This document shows positions 51,583-59,791 of a DNA stretch of 64,000 bases, one piece after another. Source of the DNA: Anaerobium acetethylicum. GTDB taxonomy: Bacteria > Bacillota > Clostridia > Lachnospirales > Lachnospiraceae. Below the pieces are notes generated by a model. The model was given only the letters and a program-made list of their open reading frames with translations, ran no database searches and was not told where the DNA came from. A program made the translations under genes and the position numbers. The stretch is taken from NCBI RefSeq assembly GCF_900096945.1, contig NZ_FMKA01000001.1:62001-126000 (forward strand), read 5' to 3'. Within the stretch, counting starts at the first letter, position 1; each line of letters begins with the position of its first letter.

Positions 51583-52737
51583 TTAGAAAGGAGCTATTTC
51601 TGTGTTTTGGGATAGAAAATCTCCAGGGGTACAATGATAATATTTGGTAAAAGCACGATAAAAACTGCTAAGTGTCGAATATCCTACACTTGCAGCAATC
51701 AACTCTATGGAGGAATGCCGCTGCTTCAACATTGTAGCGGCTTTTTCCATACGAAGACGCAGTATGAGCTGTGCAAAATTTTGTCCTGTATATTGAAGTA
51801 CAATCCGGCTTATTTGTCGTTCGCTGTAATGGAAATGAGCAGCAACATCTGCTAGCGTTGTGGTGGCATAATGAGTCTGTATAAAAGCGAAAATAGCCGA
51901 GAATTCCTGCTTCCAGTGAAATTGTCCACTCTTTGGAAGCTTGGCAGTATTCTCATAGCCTCGAAGTAAAAGAATAAAGAATTCACTCATCAGAGCATTC
52001 ATCATCTGAGAGCGGTAAGCTGTTTCAGCCAAATATTCATTGTATATACGACTAAGCAGTATTTTGATAGCAGTATCGCTATAGGTCTCAAACTGCAGAT
52101 ATGCGGTACGCTGTCCATCAAGAAGCGCCTTTTGGAAAAAGTTAGACATAAGATTTTCGGTATTTAATTGATTCCAGAAGACGTGATCAAATGTGCTGGA
52201 GCGGATTAAAAAAAACATAAGTATACAATCGTCGCGGTAGCAGGGGGAAGCGTGTATGACACCTGGTGCCACAATTAGAACTGTCCCCGGATTCATGTGC
52301 ACGATTTCATCTGCAAAGTGGACAGTGCAATTGGGGGAGAGTGCATAATAGATTTCAAAGTAAGAATTCGAATGCCAGTGCGAAGGCATATATCGGAACA
52401 TACGCTCAATGGAAATGTCGTGATCTGCTAAAATGTTGATTTCCTCATTCTGCTGCCGAAAATTGGAAAAAATGGAGTTTATTGCTTTCTCATCTCCTGG
52501 ATCTGCGAGCGCACGGATTCCTATTTCTGTCAGTTTAATATCAGGATAGGGCAGGTCTGTATTTGAATTAAGGTTCTTAGTCTGTGTGAAATATGTCTTT
52601 GCCATCCAGCGAATGTACTGTGCCAACTCTTCAGGTGTAAGAATTTTCCCGTGAATATCCTTACGCATAGTATAATACTTTTTTAGCTGGAATTCAAAGC
52701 GGTCCAATGGAAGCTGTTCTAACTCTGTTATGTCCAT
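51583..52737 (-). CDS. AraC-family regulator with cupin sensor domain
   Basis: A 384-residue regulator. An N-terminal region of about 110 residues precedes an AraC-binding cupin domain (HWHSNSYFEIYYAL, then MNPGTVLIVAPGVIH), typical of sugar-sensing members. The C-terminal 100 residues hold the double HTH (TLADVAAHFHYSERQISRIV and IAASVGYSTLSSFYRAFTKYY). The ATG at 52737 follows AAAGGA. It is transcribed away from the GH43-like gene, so it may regulate that gene or the GH2 operon. Confidence 0.92.
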   Translation of the reverse strand: MDITELEQLPLDRFEFQLKKYYTMRKDIHGKILTPEELAQYIRWMAKTYFTQTKNLNSNTDLPYPDIKLTEIGIRALADPGDEKAINSIFSNFRQQNEEINILADHDISIERMFRYMPSHWHSNSYFEIYYALSPNCTVHFADEIVHMNPGTVLIVAPGVIHASPCYRDDCILMFFLIRSSTFDHVFWNQLNTENLMSNFFQKALLDGQRTAYLQFETYSDTAIKILLSRIYNEYLAETAYRSQMMNALMSEFFILLLRGYENTAKLPKSGQFHWKQEFSAIFAFIQTHYATTTLADVAAHFHYSERQISRIVLQYTGQNFAQLILRLRMEKAATMLKQRHSSIELIAASVGYSTLSSFYRAFTKYYHCTPGDFLSQNTEIAPF

Positions 52738-52928
52738 AAAAATATCCTTTCTTTATATAAATTAATCTGAGTAATGTCTGAAAATGCGAATTCTATGACT
52801 TCTATTGTAAATGTTTTTTTTGCTTGTTGCAACTATAATAATAGTATCTTGAAAAGGCATCTTGCGATTGATTAAAGATCAAGAGTAAGAATAAAGGTAA
52901 GGAATACAAATAGAAGGAGATTAGAAAG

Positions 52929-53039
52929 ATGAATGAATTTATGAAAAAGATATTTGATCGAAAAATCTTTGATTCAAAGATTAATTTGGTAAATACGCAG
53001 AAATCAGAGCAGGCCAGAAAAAGTCGCAAGAAAAATTAG
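52929..53039 (+). CDS. Small basic 36-residue ORF
   Basis: ATG at 52929 follows AAGGAGATTAGAAAG, an excellent ribosome-binding site, and encodes 36 residues with 11 Lys or Arg (MNEFMKKIFDRKIFD at the start, QARKSRKKN at the end). Its stop at 53037-53039 is 12 bases before the GH43-like start, whose own AGGAGG overlaps it. It has an amphipathic helix-like N-terminal half and no signal peptide. It could be a small protein or a leader peptide coupling translation of the hydrolase. I do not recognise it. Confidence 0.5.
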   Translation: MNEFMKKIFDRKIFDSKINLVNTQKSEQARKSRKKN

Positions 53040-53051
53040 GAGGAATTACAG

Positions 53052-54131
53052 ATGACATACAACAGCATCAGGCCTGGCAAGACCTGGCTCGACACCAACG
53101 GAAAACCAATCCAGGCACACGGTTTCTCTGTCTTTTACAACGAGGAGGAGAAGCTTTACTACTGGTATGGCGAGAATAAAGAGAAATCAAAAGGAGGTCC
53201 ATTCAATAAGGTTTGGCATTGGGGCGTACGCTGCTATGTATCCAGGGACTTTTATAACTGGGAGGACAAAGGGCTGATCATTCCGCCACAGCCGGATGAT
53301 TTGCACTCACCGCTTCATCCGACCTACTGTATGGACCGCCCCCACATCATTTACTGTGAGAAGACGAAGAAGTATGTAGCATGGCTTAAAATTATGGCTG
53401 GGGAAGTAAGCCAGTTCATGACAATTATGCAGGCAGACTCTTTTATGGGACCATACGAATTTGTACATAAGATTTATAAACCACTAAAAATGGATGCTGG
53501 AGATTTTGCCCTTCATGTGGATAAGGAAACGAAGAAAGCCTATATCTTTTTCGAGCGGCCGCACTTTGAACTGATTACGGCGACCTTAAGTGATGATTAT
53601 ACAGAAGTGAACGGCGAGTTTTCGGAGCATTATGAGAATCTGCTTCCGCCGTACACAAGAGAAGCTCCGACTTTTTTTGAACATAATGGGAGAAAATACT
53701 TATTCACTTCCGGGACCAGTGGATATTTCCCAAATCCAAGCCAGGTGGCAGTGTTCGACGAATATCACGTAGAATACACAGATCTTGGGAATCCTCATGT
53801 TGGAGATGACACGAATACCTCATTCAATTCACAGATCACTTCTGTCATCAGGATTCCGGGAAAGGAGCTATATGTAGCTTGTGCAGACCGTTGGAAACCG
53901 GGGAAAATGGTAACCAAAATGGCACCACAAATTATCAACGGAATGAAGAAGCACTTCGCAGATTACAAGCCGAACCGGGAGCCGCTGGAAGCACAGCCAC
54001 TTCCAGGAACGCTGCAGAAACATTCCGAGAATACAAAGAAATCGACTTATGTATGGCTCCCGATAGAGTGGGAGGGAGACAAACCTGTCATTCGCTGGAG
54101 GGATGAATGGCGAATGGAAGAGTTTGATTAA
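53052..54131 (+). CDS. GH43-like five-bladed beta-propeller protein
   Basis: A 359-residue protein. The opening RPGKTWLDTNGKPIQAHG, with a likely catalytic-base Asp, and LYYWYGENK are typical of a GH43/GH117-type propeller found in gut Firmicutes. CMDRPHIIYC and KKAYIFFERPHFEL give further blades, and YTREAPTFFEHNG carries the probable acid Glu. Such enzymes include exo-galactanases and arabinofuranosidases; the precise activity is open. No signal peptide. The ATG at 53052 follows AGGAGG. It is probably in the divergent unit controlled by the AraC gene at 51583. Confidence 0.78.
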   Translation: MTYNSIRPGKTWLDTNGKPIQAHGFSVFYNEEEKLYYWYGENKEKSKGGPFNKVWHWGVRCYVSRDFYNWEDKGLIIPPQPDDLHSPLHPTYCMDRPHIIYCEKTKKYVAWLKIMAGEVSQFMTIMQADSFMGPYEFVHKIYKPLKMDAGDFALHVDKETKKAYIFFERPHFELITATLSDDYTEVNGEFSEHYENLLPPYTREAPTFFEHNGRKYLFTSGTSGYFPNPSQVAVFDEYHVEYTDLGNPHVGDDTNTSFNSQITSVIRIPGKELYVACADRWKPGKMVTKMAPQIINGMKKHFADYKPNREPLEAQPLPGTLQKHSENTKKSTYVWLPIEWEGDKPVIRWRDEWRMEEFD

Positions 54132-54258
54132 TTGTGTTTGCATGTATTTCATTTAGAATAAAAACTTTGAAAAAATATATTTTTGTTCCAAAGGAAAAAG
54201 AATTAGTCTGACAGAAAATCAGAAAAAGGAAGTTAAATAATAAGTTTTCTTGGAATAA

Positions 54259-54298
54259 AAAACCTCCATTTGGCATATTTTTGCCGTCTGGAGGTTTT
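54259..54298. terminator. Bidirectional terminator between GH43-like and FMN oxidoreductase genes
   Basis: AAAACCTCCA (54259-54268) pairs perfectly with TGGAGGTTTT (54289-54298) with an inner GGCA/TGCC. Both convergent genes can use it. Confidence 0.88.
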
Positions 54299-54329
54299 GT
54301 TTCAACTTTTTCAGAAGCGGAAGTCTAGT

Positions 54330-55310
54330 TTAATAAGCAACATCTCTCATTAATTCTTCAATAATCTCTTTGCAAGAGTTTATATCTTTAATAAGTTCTA
54401 TTGCATTGGAAACACTGTTTATGCCGTTGTCAAGGTTGCCTTCCAACATTCCAGCTCTAATTCCTCCTATTGACCCCATTCTTTTATTTATTTCTTCACT
54501 TGAAGCTCCGTTTTGGTCCATGTTATACAGTTCTAATGAAAGTTTATGTGGTGTGGATCTCCATGCTGGCATCGCCTTAAATTCAACAAGATCTGTGGTT
54601 TTAGCATTTAGAATATCCTGCTTACTAATATCACTAGCTGGACATTCTTTTGAGGCAACAAAACGTGTCCCAATATAAACACCTTCTGCTCCTAAAATCA
54701 TTGAAGCTTTTACACCTCTATTATCAACAATTCCACCTGCAGCGAGTACAGGTATATCGATTGCATCAGCAATCAATGGGACAATTGTCATGGTTCCAAT
54801 CGCATGGACAGGCAATCCACCGCCCTCATCATAGCCGGTTGCAATGATAATATCTGCGCCAGCAGCTTCAATATTCATTGCTGATTCCACAGTAGGATTT
54901 AGATCTCGATAAATAATCGTAAATCCTTCATTCTTCAAATTTCTTACTTCTTCAGCTTCATTTCCTAAACTCATACCTAGTACAAGCAAATTCTTAATAC
55001 CTTCTTCTCGTATAACTTGGAGAACTCTAGATGAAAAACCCTGAGTATCGCCCGGAAATGGTATAAAATACTGTACTGCAAAAGGCTTATCAGTAAGTTC
55101 TTTCGTCTTTCTGATTTCATGTCTCATGCGTTCAGCAGTTTCAACTGAATCTATTGTTAGGGTGGTCTGTCCTGCATTTGGACCTAATATTCCCATTCCA
55201 CCTGCATTGGATACAGCCGCTGCTAATTCAGCAGAGGTAATCCAACTCATCGAAGCCTGAATGACAGGATATTTAATGTTTAGAATTTCTGTTACTCTGT
55301 TTTGATTCAT
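54330..55310 (-). CDS. FMN-dependent nitronate monooxygenase / FabK-like oxidoreductase (copy 1)
   Basis: A 326-residue TIM-barrel flavoprotein. YPVIQASMSWIT starts the barrel, AGGMGILG binds the phosphate end of FMN, TGYDEGGG and VLAAGGIVDNRG line the flavin site, and AEGVYIGTRFVASKE completes it. It is closely related to the gene at 56236-57186 (similar motifs throughout) but more AT-rich, and it carries a longer C-terminus. Nitronate oxidation or enoyl reduction are both possible. The ATG at 55310 follows AGGAG. It is the last gene of the three-gene minus-strand operon. Confidence 0.85.
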   Translation of the reverse strand: MNQNRVTEILNIKYPVIQASMSWITSAELAAAVSNAGGMGILGPNAGQTTLTIDSVETAERMRHEIRKTKELTDKPFAVQYFIPFPGDTQGFSSRVLQVIREEGIKNLLVLGMSLGNEAEEVRNLKNEGFTIIYRDLNPTVESAMNIEAAGADIIIATGYDEGGGLPVHAIGTMTIVPLIADAIDIPVLAAGGIVDNRGVKASMILGAEGVYIGTRFVASKECPASDISKQDILNAKTTDLVEFKAMPAWRSTPHKLSLELYNMDQNGASSEEINKRMGSIGGIRAGMLEGNLDNGINSVSNAIELIKDINSCKEIIEELMRDVAY

Positions 55311-55342
55311 TTTAATTCTCCTAATGTATATTTTTGTTAGCC

Positions 55343-56218
55343 TTAAAGGGTTCTCTTATTGTTGCGGATACTTGCAAGTTTCTTTTCATCCAGATTATCA
55401 ATACCATTCTGAAGTGATTTCAATATCTTCTCCTTGTTTTCAAGAAAATTTCCACTTAAGTTCATCGCTATTGTGTGATGGGTAATCAGTCGGGCATCAC
55501 ATTCAAGATTCTCGAGGAAGACCTTTAGTTCCTCCATCATTTCTTTTTCTGAAAGCGGGTCGAATTCCCCACGTTTTGCTTCTTCTCCCAGTTCAGTACC
55601 AGGGAAAAGGGTAAGACCACCCGTACCCACAACTGTAGGATGGAGCTGATTAAAGATTTTGGCTGAATTTAATGCATGTTCATGGCTATGGGATCTGCCT
55701 GCCACACCATTTAAGAAGGTGAGCCAATAATCAATACCGGCTTCATCCAGTTTTTTTACCTGTTCTACGATGTCATTCGCATGATATCCTTTCTGAATGC
55801 GATCAAGAGTCCAGTCATCACCGCTCTCTACACCGATATTCACCTCTGTAATACCCATTTTCTTCAGTTCTTTCAGCTGTTCTACCGTTTTGTTTTTTAT
55901 GTTTGTAACGCGGGCAGCCATCGTCATCACTTGCACGTTAGGAAGGTATTTGTGAATCACATCGCAAATTGCTTTGAGATGTTCAAAGCTAAGAACGAAC
56001 GGATCAGCACCGACTAACTGAAGTCTTGTTGTATGCAAATCGTGCTGTGCAATCTCTTGAACATCTTCCTCAATCCATTCCATTGGTGACATACGAAATG
56101 GAACATCTACATACATCGTGCAGAACTTGCACTTGTTATGCGTGCAGCCTTGCGTAATTTCAAGAAGCGGAGAGGGGGGTTCATATGGGTTTCTATATAA
56201 TGTTCCTGTATAATGCAT
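55343..56218 (-). CDS. Radical SAM protein of unknown specificity
   Basis: A 291-residue radical SAM protein. The cluster motif is CTHNKCKFC near residues 25-33, a C-x4-C-x2-C spacing found in the Elp3/HemN-like group. MTMAARVTNIKNK, then GITEVNIGVESGDD and LTLFPGTELG follow the usual barrel strands. No auxiliary cluster Cys motif or SPASM domain is visible. It starts 18 bases after the upstream FMN oxidoreductase stop and is sandwiched between two such oxidoreductases. The biochemical role is unknown. Confidence 0.82.
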   Translation of the reverse strand: MHYTGTLYRNPYEPPSPLLEITQGCTHNKCKFCTMYVDVPFRMSPMEWIEEDVQEIAQHDLHTTRLQLVGADPFVLSFEHLKAICDVIHKYLPNVQVMTMAARVTNIKNKTVEQLKELKKMGITEVNIGVESGDDWTLDRIQKGYHANDIVEQVKKLDEAGIDYWLTFLNGVAGRSHSHEHALNSAKIFNQLHPTVVGTGGLTLFPGTELGEEAKRGEFDPLSEKEMMEELKVFLENLECDARLITHHTIAMNLSGNFLENKEKILKSLQNGIDNLDEKKLASIRNNKRTL

Positions 56219-56235
56219 AATTTTTTCTTCCTTTC

Positions 56236-57186
56236 TTACACGATAAACGCAGCAGCCAGTTCCTGAACAATTTCCTCACAGGAATCAATGCTCTTAATCA
56301 GACTGGATACATTGCTGACTGTATTGACGCTTGCATCCAGATCACCCTTGAACATTCCGTAGTAGAAGCTTCCTGGTGATGGATTCAGGTCTCCGTTCTT
56401 ATTGGCAGCCAGTCCGTCTTTTCCAATTTTATGTGGTGTCGTCCTCCATTTTGAATATCCATTTGACTGAGTAAAAACGATATAGTCGTCTGGATGTGTG
56501 CTCAGGATATCTTGTTTCACCACATCTGCAGCACGGCATTCCTGGGATAGAATGAATCTGGTACCGACTAAAACACCTTCTGCACCGACTACCTGTGCTG
56601 CCCTTGCCATCTTTTCATTGACGATGCCGCCGGCTGCAAGCACCGGGATACGAACCGCATCAGACAAGAGTGCAGTCGCTGCAGTTGTGCCGGTTGATAA
56701 ATATGGCATGCTGCCCCCCTCATCACATCCGGTTGCAACCAGAATATCAACGCCGGCTTTTTCTGCCTCAATTGCACCGCGTACAGTCGGATTTGCTTCC
56801 CTGAAGATAATGGTAAATCCTTCACTTTTCCATTTCCGTAATTCCTCTGTATCAACTACGCCGGCCACGACCATGATCATTACATTTTCTTCTTTCATCA
56901 TTTCTATGACCGAAGCGCTGAATCCATATGGATCTACAACTTGTGGAAATACATTCACGCCAAACGGCTTGTCGGTAAGTTCTCTGGTTTTGCGGATCGC
57001 ACTTCTCATTGCTTCTGTTGTTTCCTCAATTCCCTGTACAATCTCATCAGAACCGGCACTTGTACCAAGTACCCCAAGACCTCCGGCGTTTGAAACTGAT
57101 GCTACCAGTTCGGGTGAAGTGATCCAAGCCATTGGTCCTTGAATGACTGGATCTTTAATGTTTAGTATTTCACATACTCTATTCAT
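56236..57186 (-). CDS. FMN-dependent nitronate monooxygenase / FabK-like oxidoreductase (copy 2)
   Basis: A 316-residue paralogue of the gene at 54330. DPVIQGPMAWIT, AGGLGVLG, TGCDEGGSMP, PVLAAGGIVNEK and GVLVGTRFILSQE mark the FMN-binding barrel. It is the promoter-proximal gene, with AAAGGAAGG before ATG 57186. The divergent HxlR regulator 168 bases away probably controls the operon, as such regulators often control flavin or quinone oxidoreductases. Confidence 0.87.
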   Translation of the reverse strand: MNRVCEILNIKDPVIQGPMAWITSPELVASVSNAGGLGVLGTSAGSDEIVQGIEETTEAMRSAIRKTRELTDKPFGVNVFPQVVDPYGFSASVIEMMKEENVMIMVVAGVVDTEELRKWKSEGFTIIFREANPTVRGAIEAEKAGVDILVATGCDEGGSMPYLSTGTTAATALLSDAVRIPVLAAGGIVNEKMARAAQVVGAEGVLVGTRFILSQECRAADVVKQDILSTHPDDYIVFTQSNGYSKWRTTPHKIGKDGLAANKNGDLNPSPGSFYYGMFKGDLDASVNTVSNVSSLIKSIDSCEEIVQELAAAFIV

Positions 57187-57354
57187 TTTATTACCTTCCT
57201 TTCAGCTAATTACTGGGGATTAATAACTCCATAATTGCCTTTGTTCAATTTATTTGATATACTGATTCTAACACGAACATTAAATTGTACAAGTACTGTA
57301 ATATTTAATAGATACTATATAAAAGTATACTATTGTGTAAAGGATGGGCTTTCG
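57187..57354. promoter_or_regulatory. Divergent promoter/operator region of hxlR-like and FMN oxidoreductase genes
   Basis: The AT-rich intergenic region contains TTGTACAA (57285-57292, palindromic), GTAC repeated at 57287 and 57293, and ATACTAT at 57312-57318 and 57327-57333. These are candidate HxlR half-sites; the exact operator and promoters cannot be fixed by eye. Confidence 0.4.
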
Positions 57355-57690
57355 ATGAAAAATGAAACGATAATTGATAGTGAAGTTACATGTAGTTCCT
57401 CTTGTGGAATTAGTAAGATTCAGAAGATCTTTGCAGGGAAATGGAAAATCATGATTTTATGGACTCTTCATGAAAGAACCATGAGATTCGGAGAATTAAA
57501 CAGAGCATTGGGCGATATTACCCAGTCGGCTCTTACAAAGCAGTTGCGAGAACTCGAGGCAGATGGCCTCGTAAAACGATATGTATATCGAGAGGTTCCA
57601 CCAAGGGTAGAATACTCTCTTACAGAAACAGGTAATAATTTCGTTCCGCTTCTGGAGCAGATTAATACGTGGAGTCTGGAAAATCTATGA
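57355..57690 (+). CDS. HxlR-family winged-helix regulator
   Basis: A 111-residue regulator with the HxlR core GKWKIMILWTLHERTMRFGEL, then ALTKQLRELEADGLVKR and VEYSLTETG. The N-terminus carries TCSSSCG, with two cysteines near the position used for thiol or electrophile sensing in several HxlR proteins. ATG 57355 follows AAGGA by 11 bases. Divergent from the FMN oxidoreductase operon, it is likely its regulator and may respond to reactive electrophiles or quinones; this is inference. Confidence 0.9.
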   Translation: MKNETIIDSEVTCSSSCGISKIQKIFAGKWKIMILWTLHERTMRFGELNRALGDITQSALTKQLRELEADGLVKRYVYREVPPRVEYSLTETGNNFVPLLEQINTWSLENL

Positions 57691-57866
57691 TAATCGTACG
57701 GATTCAAATAGATCATGGCGACCATATGATTTTTGTGCAGAATCTGGCGGCGAAAATTGCGAAAGCGGAATATGGTCATTGTAGGACTTGTGTTTTCTGT
57801 TTTATGATGGCGTGGTTTGCGGACATGTTGGGCCATCTGGAAGCCAGAAAATAAAAAAACTCCATT

Positions 57867-57894
57867 TTAACAAAAGTTTAACACAATATTAACA
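57867..57894 (+). promoter_or_regulatory. Triple TTAACA direct repeat (PhoP/OmpR-type box)
   Basis: TTAACA occurs at 57867, 57878 and 57889, each exactly 11 bases apart. This spacing and sequence match the PhoP box of Bacillus (TT(A/T/C)ACA repeats with 5-base gaps) and the general binding mode of OmpR/PhoB regulators. A possible -10 TAAGAT lies at 57914-57919. It precedes the two SDR genes and, further on, an OmpR-family regulator gene at 59792. Confidence 0.65.
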
Positions 57895-58008
57895 CTAAGG
57901 AACATTGGCAGCGTAAGATACGGTTATGAAAACAACAACAGCAACAAGAAAAGAAGCGAAAAAGCTTCTAATCAGCCAACTTAGTCGAAATATTGGAGGA
58001 GATAATAA

Positions 58009-58806
58009 ATGAAGGCACAGGGAAAAAATATTGTAGTAACAGGTGGAGGAAATGGCGTTGGCAGGGAGCTGGCGCTGCTGCTTCTGTCAAAAGGGGCGAA
58101 CGTATTTGCGGTAGACATCAGTGAGGAGGCACTGGAGGAGACTACTGAGATAGCAGGAAACAGCAGGCGGCTGTTTACCTATGTGGTCGATATTTCAAGC
58201 AAAGAAGAAGTATTCTCATTTGCTGAAAAAGTGCAAGCGGAGCATAAAAAAATTGATGGGATCATCAACAATGCAGGAATCATCCAGCCGTTTATTCCCC
58301 TGAATGAACTGAATATGGACCGTATAGACAGGGTCATGAATATCAATTTTTACGGAACCCTCTATATGATGAAAGCATTTCTGCCGCATCTGCTGAAGCG
58401 TCCGGAAGCCCATATCGTAAATGTCTCAAGCATGGGAGGATTCCTGCCGGTACCGGGACAGAGCGTATACGGAGCCTCCAAAGCCGCGGTAAAGCTGCTC
58501 TCAGAGGGCCTGTCGTCAGAGCTGGCAGATACGAATGTAGACGTATCCGTCGTAATTCCAGGGGGTATCGCTACGGCTATCAAAAAGAATTCGAATATCG
58601 CACATAATGTATCCGACGAAAGCAGCAGATCTCAAATGATTCTGACACCTGAGAAGGCTGCTGTGCTGATCATCAATGCAATGGAGAAAAAACGGCTTCG
58701 CACCTATATTGGAAAAGACTGCAATATTATGAACGCAATATACAAACTGAATCCCTTCTTTGCAATGCGCATGATCAATAAAGTCATGGCTGTCGGCGAG
58801 CATTAA
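58009..58806 (+). CDS. Short-chain dehydrogenase/reductase
   Basis: A 265-residue classical SDR: VTGGGNGVGR for NAD(P), NNAGIIQPF near residue 88, catalytic Ser in VSSMGG and YGASKAA. The C-terminal 60 residues (IINAMEKKRLRTYIGKD and KLNPFFAMRMINK) are longer and more hydrophobic than in FabG, as in SDRs acting on bulky lipophilic or steroid-like substrates. The ATG at 58009 follows GGAGGAG. It is the first gene of an operon behind the TTAACA box. Confidence 0.88.
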   Translation: MKAQGKNIVVTGGGNGVGRELALLLLSKGANVFAVDISEEALEETTEIAGNSRRLFTYVVDISSKEEVFSFAEKVQAEHKKIDGIINNAGIIQPFIPLNELNMDRIDRVMNINFYGTLYMMKAFLPHLLKRPEAHIVNVSSMGGFLPVPGQSVYGASKAAVKLLSEGLSSELADTNVDVSVVIPGGIATAIKKNSNIAHNVSDESSRSQMILTPEKAAVLIINAMEKKRLRTYIGKDCNIMNAIYKLNPFFAMRMINKVMAVGEH

Positions 58807-58830
58807 TCGGAAAGGGACGGTGGACTCAAT

Positions 58831-59658
58831 ATGAAAAAAATCTGTGTGATTACAGGCGGAGGCAGCGGTATGGGGCTTGCAACCGCCAGACTGATGGGAA
58901 AAGATCATTACATTATTATCTGCGGGAGAAGCGTAAAAAAGCTGGAAAATGCAGTACGCGAACTGCAGGAGGAAGGTATTGAAGCGGAAGCCTTTCCCTG
59001 CGATGTGTCAGATCATATAAGCGTGGAACGATTAGCAGATTATGCAAAGGGAAAAGGAAATGTGGCTGCTGTCGTTCATGCGGCAGGGATGTCGCCCCAC
59101 ATGGGAAATGCAGAGCAGATCATGGAGGTAAATGCATTAGGAACAATCCATGTCAACAATGCATTCTACCGGGTGATGGAAGAAGGCTCCTGCATGATCG
59201 ATGTCTCCTCCATGTCGGCATATCTGACACCAAAACTCATTATGCCAAAAAGTTTATACAAATACAGTGTATCGGATCCGGAACTCTTTATGAAAAAGAT
59301 TATGAAGCGGGTGGGGCTGTTCCCCAAAAAAGTCAGGGCAGGTGTTTCCTATGGAATTTCCAAACATTTTGTGATCTGGTTTGCGAAGCAGGATGCAGCA
59401 AGGTTCGGGGAAAAAGGGGTCAGGATCATTTCAGTATCACCGGGCAATTTCGAAACACCCATGGGCGAGCTGGAAAAGGAAGAGGCGGACGCATATACGA
59501 AATATTGCGCAATCAAGCGATTCGGCCACGTGGATGAAATAGCCGGCCTGTTCGCCTACTGCGCCGGTCCGGGTGCCGGCTATCTGACCGGCATTGACAT
59601 CCTCTGTGACGGGGGGCTTGTGGCATCCGGAATAAATCCGCTGAAAAAACAGAGATAA
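58831..59658 (+). CDS. Short-chain dehydrogenase/reductase
   Basis: A 275-residue SDR. TGGGSGMGLATAR binds the cofactor, HAAGMSP replaces the usual NNAG, and SYGISKHFV gives the catalytic Tyr-x-x-x-Lys. An insertion of about 30 residues (SLYKYSVSDPELFMKKIMKR) between Ser and Tyr is a substrate lid. The ending GYLTGIDILCDGG is standard. It follows the first SDR by 24 bases. Hydroxysteroid dehydrogenases share such features, but I cannot assign a substrate. Confidence 0.87.
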   Translation: MKKICVITGGGSGMGLATARLMGKDHYIIICGRSVKKLENAVRELQEEGIEAEAFPCDVSDHISVERLADYAKGKGNVAAVVHAAGMSPHMGNAEQIMEVNALGTIHVNNAFYRVMEEGSCMIDVSSMSAYLTPKLIMPKSLYKYSVSDPELFMKKIMKRVGLFPKKVRAGVSYGISKHFVIWFAKQDAARFGEKGVRIISVSPGNFETPMGELEKEEADAYTKYCAIKRFGHVDEIAGLFAYCAGPGAGYLTGIDILCDGGLVASGINPLKKQR

Positions 59659-59690
59659 CGATATACCCATGTAGGTGAAAGGTATGTTAA

Positions 59691-59766
59691 AATGTAACTG
59701 TTCAGAAGCCCTGTTTCGCGAGGTGTTTTTATGCTGAGAAGGACGCAGAACTGAATAGCTGCAATT
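59691..59766. repeat. Dispersed palindromic repeat family A, internally shortened copy A6
   Basis: ATGTAACTGTTCAG at the left and CTGAATAGCTGCAAT at the right are inverted copies of the family ends, and 59717-59736 is identical in reverse complement to 22476-22495 of copy A3. It lies between the SDR stop and the response-regulator ribosome-binding site. Confidence 0.8.
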
Positions 59767-59791
59767 AGAAATATTCCTGGAGGCGAAGAAA

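Noticed and set aside
52277-52294. Shared GAACTGTCCCCGG between 52281 and 22603
   Set aside because: One site is inside the AraC coding sequence, the flanks do not align, and a 13-base match at this scale is not enough to define a repeat.
57669-57854. 61-codon frame overlapping the end of the HxlR gene
   Set aside because: No ribosome-binding site, overlaps the HxlR stop region and no recognised motif; probably chance.
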